From Caldisalinibacter kiritimatiensis (GTDB taxonomy: Bacteria; Bacillota; Clostridia; Tissierellales; Caldisalinibacteraceae), in the NCBI RefSeq assembly GCF_000387765.1, contig NZ_ARZA01000268.1, positions 1-46,106 of the forward strand: DNA of 46,106 nt, read 5' to 3'. This document shows positions 15,233 to 23,805 of this stretch, piece after piece. Both the position numbers and the translations under genes were made by a program. Under the pieces are notes generated by a model that saw nothing but the letters and a program-made list of their open reading frames with translations, was not told the origin of the DNA and searched no databases. Each line of letters begins with the position of its first letter. The first letter of the stretch is position 1.

Positions 15233-15862
15233 TTATTTTGTTCCGAATAGTCTATCTCCGGCATCTCCTAGGCCTGGAACAATGTATCCGTGTTCATTTA
15301 ATTTTTCATCTATTGCAGCTGTATAAATATCTACGTCAGGATGTTCATTAGTTACGACTTCAAGACCTTGTTTTGAGCAAACTAAGCACATTAATCTAAT
15401 ATTTTTAGCTCCTCTTTTCTTAAGTAAAGTAATGGCATCTGATGATGAACCTCCAGTAGCTAACATCGGTTCTGTAATAATTACTTCTCTTTCAGCTATG
15501 TCTTGAGGCAACTTACAATAGTACTCTACTGGTTTTAAAGTTTCTTCATTTCTGTAAAGCCCTATATGTCCAACCTTAGCTGCTGGAATAAGTTTTAACA
15601 TTCCATCTACCATTCCTAGGCCAGCTCTTAAAATTGGTACTATGGCAACTTTTTTACCAGTTAACATTTTCCCAGTTGCTTTACATATTGGCGTTTCAAT
15701 CTCAACATTTTCTAGCTGGAAGTCTCGAGTTACTTCATAACCCATAAGCATTGCTATTTCGTTAACAAGCTCTCTAAAATCTTTAGCTCCAGTCTTCTTA
15801 TCCCTTAATAAGGTAAGTTTGTGTTGAATTAGTGGATGGTCTATTAAAGTCACTTTACTCAT
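15233..15862 (-). CDS. upp: Uracil phosphoribosyltransferase
   Basis: The 209-aa length and sequence match UPRTase, which makes UMP from uracil and PRPP in pyrimidine salvage. PILRAGLGM and the C-terminal [17 protein letters not shown] motif of uracil binding are present. The PRPP loop reads [11 protein letters not shown], with Glu131 where UPRTases nearly always have Asp (DPMLATGGS). ATG 15862 follows GGAGGAAG, and a near-consensus promoter lies upstream. It is a single-gene unit inserted between the ATPase-related operon and feo. Confidence 0.95.
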   Translation of the reverse strand: MSKVTLIDHPLIQHKLTLLRDKKTGAKDFRELVNEIAMLMGYEVTRDFQLENVEIETPICKATGKMLTGKKVAIVPILRAGLGMVDGMLKLIPAAKVGHIGLYRNEETLKPVEYYCKLPQDIAEREVIITEPMLATGGSSSDAITLLKKRGAKNIRLMCLVCSKQGLEVVTNEHPDVDIYTAAIDEKLNEHGYIVPGLGDAGDRLFGTK

Positions 15863-15918
15863 ATAATATCTTCCTCCTTAAATTATAATACCGCCCGAAG
15901 CCAAAATGACTCTTTATT

Positions 15919-15947
15919 ATTATCTATTATTAAATATATATTGTCAA
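15919..15947 (-). promoter_or_regulatory. Promoter of upp
   Basis: Read on the minus strand: TTGACA (15947 to 15942), a 17-nt spacer and GATAAT (15924 to 15919). Transcription would start near 15912, giving a leader of about 50 nt before the upp start codon. Confidence 0.75.
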
Positions 15948-16029
15948 CTTTCTATCTTGTGAGAAAATAATATAATTAATTCAATAATAACCACATATAA
16001 GAAAAGCTTTAAAATATATTAAACATAAC

Positions 16030-16058
16030 TTGAAATGAGAATTATTATCATGTATATT
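16030..16058 (+). promoter_or_regulatory. Promoter of the feo operon with an embedded Fur box
   Basis: TTGAAA (16030-16035) and TATATT (16053-16058) are spaced by 17 nt. The spacer begins with TGAGAATTATTATCA (16036-16050), matching 13 of 14 defined positions of the Bacillus Fur core TGATAATNATTATCA. A Fur dimer here would occlude RNA polymerase when iron is sufficient. Start site near 16065. Confidence 0.75.
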
Positions 16059-16207
16059 TTAATTGAGAAGAATTTTCAATTATATGAATGTTAATGGCTA
16101 TCATATATAACTCTTGTTTTCTCTCAAAGGTTTTAAAGTCCTGCTGAGAGTATATTTTATAAGAGAAATTGAGAATTGTTATCAATACATTTAGAGGAGG
16201 CTTAAAA
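16059..16207 (+). promoter_or_regulatory. feo leader with a second Fur-like box
   Basis: TGAGAATTGTTATCA (16170-16184) matches 12 of 14 defined positions of the same Fur core and sits directly before the GAGGAGG ribosome-binding site (16194-16200). The leader between the two boxes also holds CTCTCA and TGAGAG (to 16149), which could pair. Two boxes about 134 bp apart suggest tight iron control. No known riboswitch was recognised. Confidence 0.6.
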
Positions 16208-16810
16208 ATGTCATCAAAATGTTGTTCTATGAATAGAAAATGGTATCAAAAATTATTTAATGTGTTGCTAGGTATTTCAGAGCACGACGGAGAAGTTGTT
16301 CAAAACACTGAAGGTTTAGAAAAAATAGCTCTTGTAGGTAGCCCTAATGTAGGCAAAAGTGTTTTATTTAATATATTAACTGGTGCTTATGTAACTGTAT
16401 CTAATTACCCTGGAACTACTGTTGAAGTTTCTAGAGGTAGAGGGAGAATTGGTAATGAGGAATATGAAATAATTGATACACCTGGACTTTATTCTCTTAT
16501 GTGTATAACAGAAGAAGAAAAAGTTACTAGAGATTTATTATTTAGAGAAAGGCCAAAGGCTGTAATACATGTTATTGATGCTAAAAACATACAAAGAATG
16601 TTACCATTGACAATGCAATTAATAGAAGGTGGTATGCCAGTAATATTAGTACTTAATATAATGGATGAAGCTGAAAGAATGGGACTTAAAATAAATATTG
16701 AACAATTAGAGAGAGAGTTAGGTATACCTGTAATATCAACTATTGCAGCATTGAATAAAGGAATAGAACAACTAAAAGAGAGGGTAGATAAATATGTCAA
16801 AGCAGCTTAG
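16208..16810 (+). CDS. feoB: FeoB GTPase domain as a separate protein
   Basis: I start at ATG 16208 behind GAGGAGG; the frame extends to a TTG at 16169 without a ribosome-binding site. The 200-aa product is the FeoB G domain: G1 GSPNVGKS from residue 44, G3 DTPG at 90-93, G4 NIMD at 150-153. It starts with a Cys pair (MSSKCCSMNRK). The membrane part is encoded by the next gene, whose ATG lies inside this one, with a 17-nt overlap. Both frames are clean and the second gene has its own ribosome-binding site, so this is a true split FeoB for Fe2+ uptake. Confidence 0.92.
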   Translation: MSSKCCSMNRKWYQKLFNVLLGISEHDGEVVQNTEGLEKIALVGSPNVGKSVLFNILTGAYVTVSNYPGTTVEVSRGRGRIGNEEYEIIDTPGLYSLMCITEEEKVTRDLLFRERPKAVIHVIDAKNIQRMLPLTMQLIEGGMPVILVLNIMDEAERMGLKINIEQLERELGIPVISTIAALNKGIEQLKERVDKYVKAA

Positions 16811-18263
16811 CGTATCAAATAGCTTTAATATTACCTATGACGATATTATTGAGAATTCAATAAGAAAAATTGTTAACATTTTAACTGGTGAATATATGCT
16901 TTCAAAAAGAGCTGTAGCTCTTTTATTATTACAAGAAGACGAAGATATAATTGAAAAAGTAAAAAAAGAAGAAGGAATTAATTATAATAAAATAAATGAT
17001 ATTATAGAGGCAACAAAACAACATTATGATAGGCCTCTCAACTATGTAATATCTGTATGGAGACAAAAATCTATTGAAAAGTTGACAAATAGAGTTGTTA
17101 CTAAGGAAGAGAAAGGTAGTAAAAATATTTCTGATGTACTTAATCGCCTAACTATGAATCCGATAACTGGAATACCTATATTATTGCTAGTTGTTTATTT
17201 TGGATTATATAAATTTGTAGGTGTTTTTGGTGCAGGAACAGTTGTGGATTTTTTAGAAGCTAATATTTTTGAAGGGTATATCAATCCATGGATAAACAAT
17301 ACAGTTAATACATTTATTCCTTGGAAATGGCTTCAGGATTTATTAGCTAATGATTATGGTATCTTAACATTAGGTTTTAGATATGCAATTGCTATAGTAT
17401 TACCAATAGTAGGTGCATTTTTCTTTATGTTTTCTATTATCGAAGACAGTGGTTATTTACCAAGATTAGCAATGTTGGTTGATAGAGTATTTAAAAAGAT
17501 AGGATTAAATGGACGAGCTGTTATACCTATGGTTTTAGGTTTCGGATGCGATACTATGGCTACAATGGTAAGTAGAACATTAGAAACGAAAAGAGAAAGA
17601 ATAATTTCAACCTTATTATTAGCTTTAGCAATTCCATGTTCAGCACAGTTGGGAGTTATATTATCACTATTATCAGGCATTCCTAAAGCATTATTGGTAT
17701 GGATGTTATTTATGGTAGTAGTATTTTTATTCATTGGATATTTAACAGCAAAAGTAATGCCTGGAAAAAAACCAAGCTTTTATATGGAAGTACCACCTCT
17801 TAGATTACCTAAGCTAACGAATGTACTTTCTAAAACTTATGCTAGAATGCAGTGGTATTTGATAGAGGTAATTCCTTTATTTGTGTTTGCAAGTGTGTTA
17901 ATATGGTTTGGACATATAACTGGATTATTTCAATTATTAATAAGTTTGATAGAGCCTTTAGTTAATTTAATAGGCCTACCAAGTGAAACTGCTGAAGTAT
18001 TTTTATTTGGATTCTTTAGAAGAGATTACGGAGCAGCGGGATTATTTGACTTACAAAAGACAGGGGTTTTATCTCCTAGACAATTAGTAGTAGCAGCGGC
18101 TACATTAACTTTATTTGTTCCTTGTGTTGCACAATTTGCTATGATGATAAAAGAAAGAGGAGCTAAAACTGCTTTTGCTATGGGATTATTTATTCTTGTA
18201 TTTTCATTTGCAGCAGGCTTTGTTCTTAATTGGTTGCTTATTAGTTTAGGAGTGTTATTATGA
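16794..18263 (+). CDS. feoB: FeoB membrane (permease) subunit
   Basis: This 489-aa protein holds the helical cytoplasmic part (about 1-115) and the Fe2+ permease with two Gate-type halves. Conserved segments are NGRAVIPMVLGFGCDTMATM with LALAIPCSAQLGV, and FFRRDYGAAGLFDL with TLFVPCVAQF. The Cys residues in these segments are those expected in the FeoB transport path. It overlaps the G-domain gene by 17 nt and the Cys-rich small gene by 4 nt (ATGA), so all feo genes are translationally coupled. Confidence 0.93.
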   Translation: MSKQLSVSNSFNITYDDIIENSIRKIVNILTGEYMLSKRAVALLLLQEDEDIIEKVKKEEGINYNKINDIIEATKQHYDRPLNYVISVWRQKSIEKLTNRVVTKEEKGSKNISDVLNRLTMNPITGIPILLLVVYFGLYKFVGVFGAGTVVDFLEANIFEGYINPWINNTVNTFIPWKWLQDLLANDYGILTLGFRYAIAIVLPIVGAFFFMFSIIEDSGYLPRLAMLVDRVFKKIGLNGRAVIPMVLGFGCDTMATMVSRTLETKRERIISTLLLALAIPCSAQLGVILSLLSGIPKALLVWMLFMVVVFLFIGYLTAKVMPGKKPSFYMEVPPLRLPKLTNVLSKTYARMQWYLIEVIPLFVFASVLIWFGHITGLFQLLISLIEPLVNLIGLPSETAEVFLFGFFRRDYGAAGLFDLQKTGVLSPRQLVVAAATLTLFVPCVAQFAMMIKERGAKTAFAMGLFILVFSFAAGFVLNWLLISLGVLL

Positions 18264-18445
18264 TAAAGTGTAGTTTTTGTGGTTATGAATTTAATGAAGA
18301 TGAAGCTGCGAAAGGATGTAAAAGTTGTCCGATGAGTAAGGCTTGTAATAAATATAAATGTCCTAATTGTGGTTTTGAAATACCGAAGGAACCTAAATTT
18401 ATTCAATTAATCAAGAAGTGGGGTAGAAAAAATGGTAAGAACTGA
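18260..18445 (+). CDS. Cys-rich zinc-ribbon-like small protein of the feo operon
   Basis: The 61-aa protein carries nine Cys: CSFC near the start, a CKSCPMSKAC cluster in the middle and CPNCG before a basic tail. The spacing suits Zn or Fe-S binding. It overlaps feoB by 4 nt and feoA by 14 nt. It may take the place of FeoC, but FeoC is a winged-helix protein and this is not; function is inferred from position only. Confidence 0.75.
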   Translation: MIKCSFCGYEFNEDEAAKGCKSCPMSKACNKYKCPNCGFEIPKEPKFIQLIKKWGRKNGKN

Positions 18446-18665
18446 TAGAGTAAATATAACAGAGTTAAAAAAAGGAGAAGAAGGGGTTATTGCTGAGTTA
18501 AATACTAACGATAAAAGCATCTTAAGAAAACTTATGTCAATGGGAATTTTGCCAGGAATGAACGTAAAAATTATACAAACATTTCCTTCGTATGTTTTTC
18601 AGGTAGGTTATACTCAAGTGGCTGTTGATAAAGAAATAGCATCAGTTATTTTAGTAACAAAATAA
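18432..18665 (+). CDS. feoA: Ferrous iron transport protein A
   Basis: The 77-aa protein has the FeoA SH3-like fold pattern (LKKGEEGVIAELN ... LMSMGILPGMNVKII). FeoA binds FeoB and is needed for Fe2+ uptake. It is the last gene of the operon, opposite to the common feoA-first order, and is followed by a strong terminator. Confidence 0.92.
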   Translation: MVRTDRVNITELKKGEEGVIAELNTNDKSILRKLMSMGILPGMNVKIIQTFPSYVFQVGYTQVAVDKEIASVILVTK

Positions 18666-18693
18666 ATATTAAAACGAATTAATGTTAGTACCC

Positions 18694-18723
18694 AAAAGGT
18701 GGCCATATTATGGCCCCTTTTTT
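18694..18723. terminator. Terminator between feoA and the converging gene
   Basis: AAAAGG-T-GGCCAT pairs with ATGGCC-C-CTTTTTT around an ATT loop. The A run on one side and T run on the other make it usable in both directions for these converging genes. Confidence 0.85.
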
Positions 18724-18734
18724 ATTCTTCTTTT

Positions 18735-19076
18735 TTATTCTTTTAGTATTTCGTAAATAGCTTTTATCTTTTTTAGTTGATTTTTTAAATTGATATTATC
18801 TTCGATTTGTGTTTCATCTATTTTTTTAGAAATGGTTTCTATAATTATATCTATATTATCAGATTCAGAGACTTGTTCATTTGAGTTAATTTTATGTTTG
18901 TTTATAGCCTCATTTATTTCTTTCATTAAGTTAAATGAATTTTCCAAGGTCTGTAATATATATTGATTCTTAATTTCTAAGTTATTACTAGCTCTTTTTA
19001 ATATACTTAATCTTTTCTCTATTTCTTTAAGCATTTCATCTATGTACTTTCTATTTTTCTGCTTATTGTCTACCAT
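18735..19076 (-). CDS. Hypothetical helical protein (113 aa)
   Basis: ATG 19076 on the minus strand follows AGGAGTG. The protein is a charged, Lys/Glu/Asn-rich helix with heptad-like Leu/Ile spacing and no membrane segment or Cys. I recognise no family. It converges with feoA and diverges from the coiled-coil gene at 19405. Confidence 0.6.
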   Translation of the reverse strand: MVDNKQKNRKYIDEMLKEIEKRLSILKRASNNLEIKNQYILQTLENSFNLMKEINEAINKHKINSNEQVSESDNIDIIIETISKKIDETQIEDNINLKNQLKKIKAIYEILKE

Positions 19077-19404
19077 TTAATCACTCCTAAATCGTTGCTA
19101 TTAATATATTACTTTTTTATGTATGTACATGTGACTATTATTAATCATTTGCCAAGTATTTGAAATTGAAATCAAATTTTTTAAACTTTGGATAAAATAT
19201 AATTTCCGCTATGTGTTTGAAAAAAGTTAACCTTGAGAATCATTTTTAAAAATAGAAGAATTTTTTACATTATTTTGGTAGAAATTTTTATTAAATTTAT
19301 TGTAAAATAATAAAGAGCATATGAAAACAATATAACATTATAGTAATTTTAACCTATTACTTGCATGATTTGTTTGTAGTATAATCGTCCTAGAGGTGAT
19401 AGAA
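19077..19404. other. Divergent intergenic region
   Basis: AT-rich sequence between two diverging genes. A TATAAT hexamer at 19380-19385 lies just before the ribosome-binding site of the plus-strand gene, but no good -35 sits 16-18 nt ahead of it. I saw no hairpin, repeat or small ORF worth listing. Confidence 0.4.
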
Positions 19405-20010
19405 ATGTTTTCTAAAGATTATAGTATTGATATTGACTACAGTATATTATTAAAAAACAAAGTACCATTACTTGTTCAAGATAATACATGGAAACAATTA
19501 TTTAGAAATGTTAATGATAAAAATTTGATTACGTGTAAAGAACAGTTAGAAAGCCTTTTGAAGGAACAGGAATTTACAAATAAAGATTTGCGTGCATTAA
19601 AGATAAAAAAGAAAAAACTTATGGATAAGATTTTAGAAATATCTCATCAAGCTAATAGTGAAAAGAAAAATGAGAGATTAGATATTTTACAAGAATGTAA
19701 ACAAAGGTTATTAGAGATGAATGATGAGCTAGATGAATTAACTTTTAAAACAGAGACATTGCCCAAAAAAATAAGAGAAGCCAATTTTCAGCTTCTAAAG
19801 GCAACGATAAAGTATGCTTATAAAGAACTTAGAACTAAGCAAAAAAATCTTACGTCAGTGACACAAGAAATAGAGTCTTTAAAAAATGAACTTAGAGGGT
19901 TAATAGAGCAAAAGCACGATTACGAAGAAAGTATAAACTTAACTTACAAATTCTTACACGGCATATTAGGAAGCAAGGAAATGGAGCGGTTGGACAATAA
20001 TCTACTCTAA
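19405..20010 (+). CDS. Coiled-coil hypothetical protein (201 aa)
   Basis: ATG 19405 follows TAGAGGTG; the frame also opens at GTG 19396 within that site. After an N-terminal segment of about 50 residues (LLVQDNTWKQLF) the chain is one long Lys/Glu/Leu-rich coiled coil to about residue 180. No signal peptide or membrane helix is seen. It stands before a small membrane protein and the acpS-nnrD fusion. Function unknown. Confidence 0.65.
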   Translation: MFSKDYSIDIDYSILLKNKVPLLVQDNTWKQLFRNVNDKNLITCKEQLESLLKEQEFTNKDLRALKIKKKKLMDKILEISHQANSEKKNERLDILQECKQRLLEMNDELDELTFKTETLPKKIREANFQLLKATIKYAYKELRTKQKNLTSVTQEIESLKNELRGLIEQKHDYEESINLTYKFLHGILGSKEMERLDNNLL

Positions 20011-20079
20011 GGAATATGAAAAATTAATAGATTTATGATATCATATATACATAGTTTAAGTTATAAGGAGAAGATTTTG

Positions 20080-20343
20080 ATGGGCATGAAAGCTTTAATG
20101 CTTCTGATTTTAATAATTACTGGAGCAGAGATATTTTTTGAAGTGTTTACAAAGTTGGTCAAATACATTTTTTCATTATTTAAAAAAGAAATAAAAATTG
20201 GAGAAAAATTTTTTGGGATTATAAAATTAATTGTAGTAGCATTTTTTTTAGTTTCTGTTATTTATTTTCTTATTGAATTTGTAAAAGTTTTAGCCGATTG
20301 GTTTGGTATACCTATTAATAAAAGTATATTTGATTTTTTCTAA
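20080..20343 (+). CDS. Small two-helix membrane protein (87 aa)
   Basis: ATG 20080 follows AAGGAG (20065-20070) at 9 nt; an earlier in-frame ATG at 20035 lacks a ribosome-binding site. Two hydrophobic helices (about residues 5-25 and 48-70) flank a basic loop (FKKEIKIGEKFF). I recognise no family. It lies 69 nt after the coiled-coil gene and probably belongs to the same transcript. Confidence 0.6.
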   Translation: MGMKALMLLILIITGAEIFFEVFTKLVKYIFSLFKKEIKIGEKFFGIIKLIVVAFFLVSVIYFLIEFVKVLADWFGIPINKSIFDFF

Positions 20344-20353
20344 TATAAATTAG

Positions 20354-20369
20354 GCCTTAGAAATAAGGC
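20354..20369 (+). terminator. Weak hairpin after the small membrane protein
   Basis: GCCTTA and TAAGGC enclose a GAAA tetraloop and are followed by TTATTTGTTCTTT. The stem is short and the T run broken, so it may be a partial terminator. Confidence 0.4.
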
Positions 20370-20435
20370 TTATTTGTTCTTTGTGGGGAAAATGGTATAA
20401 GGTTAACTAAGAGCTTTAAAATAAGAGGTGGAATA

Positions 20436-21740
20436 ATGATAATAGGGAATGGAATAGATATAATAGAAACGGATAGAATCAAAAAAATTCTGAAAAGACA
20501 GAAAAGTTTTATAAATAGAATATATAGTGATAAAGAGAAAAAATATATCAAGTCTAGAAAAGAAAACATACATACAATAGCAGGCATGTTTGCAGCCAAA
20601 GAAGCGGTAAGTAAGTCATTAGGAAGCGGAATTAGGGATTTTAAGTGGAAAGATATAGAAATATTGCATGATTCCTTTGGAAAACCATATGTTGAACTTA
20701 ACGGTAACGCTAAAAAGTTAGCTGAAGAAAAAGGGATTGAAAATATACATATATCTATAACTCACATTGAAAAATATGCATTAGCATTTGCAATATGTGA
20801 TAATAATAAGGTGATAAACAAACACAACCAGATAAAACAAGAAGACAAAAATAAATTTTTTAATTTAAAACCAATAGATGATAGACTTGTTAAGTCGATA
20901 ATACCAGAAAGAAAGAATCAAAGTCATAAGGGGACGTATGGAAGAGTTAGTGTGCTTGCTGGATGCAAAGGCATGTTAGGAGCATCATATTTAACATCTA
21001 TGGCTTCGTTGAGAAGTGGTAGTGGATTAGTATATACACTAGTTCCCAATTCTCTTTATGAAATAATGGAGATTAAGGCTACTGAAACAATTATAAAACC
21101 AGTTGAAGATTTAAACAAAGGTTATTTTAATAGTGCAAGTTTTGATGAAATACAAGATGTTGCTTCTATAGCAGATGTGATAGCATTAGGACCTGGCTTG
21201 GGTGTAGACGAAGAAAGAATAAAGCTGGTAAATAAACTACTTGCAAGCTTTAACAAACCAATAGTATTAGATGCAGATGGGATAAATTGTGTATCAAAAA
21301 TGACACAGGTTTTAGAAAAAAGAAAATATCCTACGATTATAACTCCTCATCCAGGGGAACTTTCAAGGTTATTAAATATAAGCATACAAGAAATACAAGA
21401 TAATAGAGTTAAATATGCTAGGTTGACATCTAAAAAGTATGGAGTAATAACTGTTCTTAAAGGTGCCAATACAATTGTAGCTAGTAAAGAAGGAGAAATT
21501 TTCATCAATATGACAGGGAATCCAGGAATGGCAACGGCAGGTAGTGGAGATGTTTTAACAGGAGTAATTTCAAGTTTTATAGGTCAAGGAATAGAACCTT
21601 TAAAAGCTGCAATTGCAGGGGTATATATTCATGGATTAGCAGGGGATTTGGCATCATACGAAAAAGGGCAATATGGAATAATAGCTACTGATATTTTAGA
21701 GAAAATACCATACTCTATTAAAAAATTGGTCGGAAAGTAA
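20436..21740 (+). CDS. Fusion of holo-ACP synthase and NAD(P)HX dehydratase (AcpS-NnrD)
   Basis: The 434-aa protein joins two enzymes. Residues 1-120 are AcpS, which transfers phosphopantetheine to acyl carrier protein (GIDIIE with Asp8, FAAKEAVSKSLGSG with Glu56). After a Lys/Asn-rich linker, residues 150-434 are the ADP-dependent NAD(P)H-hydrate dehydratase NnrD, which repairs hydrated NAD(P)H (TPHPGE, NPGMATAGSGDVLTG with Asp372). The epimerase domain NnrE usually fused in front of NnrD is absent from this protein. The frame is continuous with no internal stop. It opens the conserved order acpS - ydcC/gerS - alr - mazE - mazF seen in Bacillus. Confidence 0.9.
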   Translation: MIIGNGIDIIETDRIKKILKRQKSFINRIYSDKEKKYIKSRKENIHTIAGMFAAKEAVSKSLGSGIRDFKWKDIEILHDSFGKPYVELNGNAKKLAEEKGIENIHISITHIEKYALAFAICDNNKVINKHNQIKQEDKNKFFNLKPIDDRLVKSIIPERKNQSHKGTYGRVSVLAGCKGMLGASYLTSMASLRSGSGLVYTLVPNSLYEIMEIKATETIIKPVEDLNKGYFNSASFDEIQDVASIADVIALGPGLGVDEERIKLVNKLLASFNKPIVLDADGINCVSKMTQVLEKRKYPTIITPHPGELSRLLNISIQEIQDNRVKYARLTSKKYGVITVLKGANTIVASKEGEIFINMTGNPGMATAGSGDVLTGVISSFIGQGIEPLKAAIAGVYIHGLAGDLASYEKGQYGIIATDILEKIPYSIKKLVGK

Positions 21741-21800
21741 TAAAGTTTTTTAGATATATAATAATTATTAATTTGAAAAAAAGGGGATGAATTATAGTAA

Positions 21801-22448
21801 ATGAGAAAAATTTTGGTTGGTTTAATGATTTTTACTATTTTGTTAACAGTTGCATGTGAAGAACCAACCGATGAAGAAATTTTCTATAAAATGCAAAAGA
21901 AGCTCAGTAAGATGGAATCATACAGTACTATAGCAAATATCACTGTTGTGGGCAACAAAAGTGAAAAAACCTATAAACTAAGACACATATTTAAAAGACC
22001 TAATCGATATATTATTCAAGTAATAGAACCAGAGGAAAGTGGAGGGTGTATTACTGTATATGATGGTAAACAGGCTTGGATATACCATCCTCAAATAAAT
22101 CAATCAATGCTTATAAAAGATTTTAAAGGTTCAGCTGAGCAAAATATCTTCATTGGATACTTTTTAAAGCTGTTTGTAACAAATGAAGATATACGGATAT
22201 CTGCCGAAAACATTAAAGATGCTCAATATTTGACTTTAACTGCTGATATACCAGGGAATAATAAATATAGATATAAGGAGAAGCTTTGGGTTGATAAAGA
22301 AACCTTTACTCCTTATCAGCTGATAATTTACGATAAAGATGGCAAAGCTTCAGTTAAGGTTAAGTATAGTAACTTTAAGCATAATGTAGATATTAAGGAT
22401 GAAGAGTTTAATATTGAGGCTACAAAAAAAATATTAAACAATATATAA
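21801..22448 (+). CDS. GerS/YdcC-like lipoprotein of the LolA fold
   Basis: The 215-aa product has a lipoprotein signal with lipobox LTVAC (Cys19) and a LolA-like beta-rich body (TYKLRHIFKRPNRYIIQVI, YDGKQAWIYHP, LWVDKETFTPYQLIIYDKDG). It lies between acpS and alr exactly where B. subtilis has ydcC. In Clostridioides difficile, gerS, a LolA-like lipoprotein needed for cortex modification and spore germination, is co-operonic with alr2. A role in sporulation or envelope function is therefore likely, but transfer of the GerS function is inference. The start follows AGGGGATG at a rather long distance. Confidence 0.75.
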   Translation: MRKILVGLMIFTILLTVACEEPTDEEIFYKMQKKLSKMESYSTIANITVVGNKSEKTYKLRHIFKRPNRYIIQVIEPEESGGCITVYDGKQAWIYHPQINQSMLIKDFKGSAEQNIFIGYFLKLFVTNEDIRISAENIKDAQYLTLTADIPGNNKYRYKEKLWVDKETFTPYQLIIYDKDGKASVKVKYSNFKHNVDIKDEEFNIEATKKILNNI

Positions 22449-22475
22449 TGCACTGAACTAAGGGGGAGTTGGAAA

Positions 22476-23651
22476 GTGAAGTCATTACAAAACATAAGGC
22501 CTGTTTGGGCTGAGATAAATCTTGACAATTTGGCACATAATATTAGGGAAGTAAGGAGAGTAACTAAGGAAGATACTTTGATTACAGCTGTAGTAAAAGC
22601 TGATGGCTATGGACATGGTGCAGCTATAGCAGCAAAAACTTTTTTAAATAATGGAGCTGATAGGCTAGCGGTAGCAACACTTTCTGAAGCTTTGGAACTA
22701 AGAAAAGAAGGTATTAATGCTCCAATATTAATTTTAGGCTATACTCCAGATTCTCAGTTTGAAAAGGTAATAGAAAATGATATAACTCAGACGATTTACA
22801 CTTATGAACAGGGGATAAATATTTCTAAAGCAGCACATAAAGTAGGTAAAGTAGGAAAAATTCATGTTAAAATTGATACAGGAATGAGTAGATTAGGTTT
22901 TGTACCTAATAAGTCTTCAGTTGAAGATATTGTTAAAATAGCAAAATTATCTGGAATAAAAATAGAAGGTATATTTTCACATTTTGCAAAGGCTGATGAA
23001 AGAGATAAATCAGCAACAAATGAGCAATACAAAAAATTTAAGTGGATAATTCAAGAGCTTGAAAGCAAAAATATTAATATACCGATAAAGCATATATCTA
23101 ATAGTGCAGCAATAATAGATTTACCACAGTATAATTTAGATATGGTAAGAGCTGGTATAATGCTATATGGCTTATATCCATCCAACGAAGTAAATAAAAA
23201 AGCGGTTCGATTAAAGCCGGCTATGACTTTAAAGGCTAAAATTTCACATATTAAAGAAGTAGAAAAGGGAACTGGTATTAGTTACGGACATGTTTATATT
23301 ACTGAAAAAGAAAGTAAAATTGGAACTTTACCAATAGGATATGCAGATGGTTATACAAGAATACTTACCAATAAAGCAGAAGTAGGAATAAAAGGTTATA
23401 AAGTGCCAGTAATAGGTAGAATTTGTATGGACCAGTGCATGATAGACGTTTCATCGATTAAAGATATTAAAGTAGGGGATGAAGTAATACTTTTTGGGGA
23501 TGGATATAATAATAGTCCACATATTGATGAAGTAGCAGAAAAACTTGAAACTATAAACTATGAAATTGTATGTATGGTAAGTAGACGAGTACCGAGGGTT
23601 TATATAAAACAAGGGGATATAGTACATATCAAAGATTATCTTGAGGAGTAA
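22476..23651 (+). CDS. alr: Alanine racemase
   Basis: The 391-aa PLP enzyme interconverts L- and D-alanine for peptidoglycan. GTG 22476 follows AAGGGGGAG. The PLP lysine is Lys41 in VVKADGYGHG, and the second catalytic residue is the Tyr of GTGISYGH. RAGIMLYGLYP and the C-terminal RICMDQCMIDVS are typical. It lies 27 nt after the GerS-like gene and is probably co-transcribed with it. Confidence 0.95.
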   Translation: MKSLQNIRPVWAEINLDNLAHNIREVRRVTKEDTLITAVVKADGYGHGAAIAAKTFLNNGADRLAVATLSEALELRKEGINAPILILGYTPDSQFEKVIENDITQTIYTYEQGINISKAAHKVGKVGKIHVKIDTGMSRLGFVPNKSSVEDIVKIAKLSGIKIEGIFSHFAKADERDKSATNEQYKKFKWIIQELESKNINIPIKHISNSAAIIDLPQYNLDMVRAGIMLYGLYPSNEVNKKAVRLKPAMTLKAKISHIKEVEKGTGISYGHVYITEKESKIGTLPIGYADGYTRILTNKAEVGIKGYKVPVIGRICMDQCMIDVSSIKDIKVGDEVILFGDGYNNSPHIDEVAEKLETINYEIVCMVSRRVPRVYIKQGDIVHIKDYLEE

Positions 23652-23683
23652 AAAATTCACAAAAGATGGATATTCTCTATTTA

Positions 23684-23712
23684 TTGACACATATACAAAA
23701 TATATATATAAT
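23684..23712 (+). promoter_or_regulatory. Consensus promoter of the mazE/mazF pair
   Basis: TTGACA (23684-23689), a 17-nt spacer and TATAAT (23707-23712) match the sigma-A consensus at all 12 positions. The toxin-antitoxin pair thus has its own strong promoter right after alr. Confidence 0.85.
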
Positions 23713-23713
23713 C

Positions 23714-23735
23714 TAGTATATACTACGGTATATAA
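23714..23735 (+). promoter_or_regulatory. Palindrome after the mazE promoter, possible operator
   Basis: TAGTATATACTA (23714-23725) is a perfect 12-bp palindrome at the expected transcription start and is followed by a further GGTATAT. Ribbon-helix-helix antitoxins usually bind such sites to repress their own promoter. The binding is inferred. Confidence 0.45.
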
Positions 23736-23805
23736 GAATATAATAGTTATAGATATCATATTTATTATATATGAAACAGTATTATTATCACCTGGAGGTG
23801 CTCTG

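Noticed and set aside
16059-16169. Metal riboswitch in the feo leader
   Set aside because: CTCTCA and TGAGAG can pair, but I could not recognise the conserved core of any known metal-sensing riboswitch, and Fur boxes explain the regulation.
16794-16810. feoB split as a frameshift pseudogene or sequencing error
   Set aside because: The second gene has its own ribosome-binding site and ATG, the G-domain ends naturally, and the overlap type is repeated through the rest of the operon, so a true split is more likely.
23641-23805. Long N-terminal extension of the MazE-like gene
   Set aside because: The extension crosses a perfect promoter and encodes a low-complexity Tyr/Ile-rich stretch; ATG 23806 has the ribosome-binding site and gives the family length.
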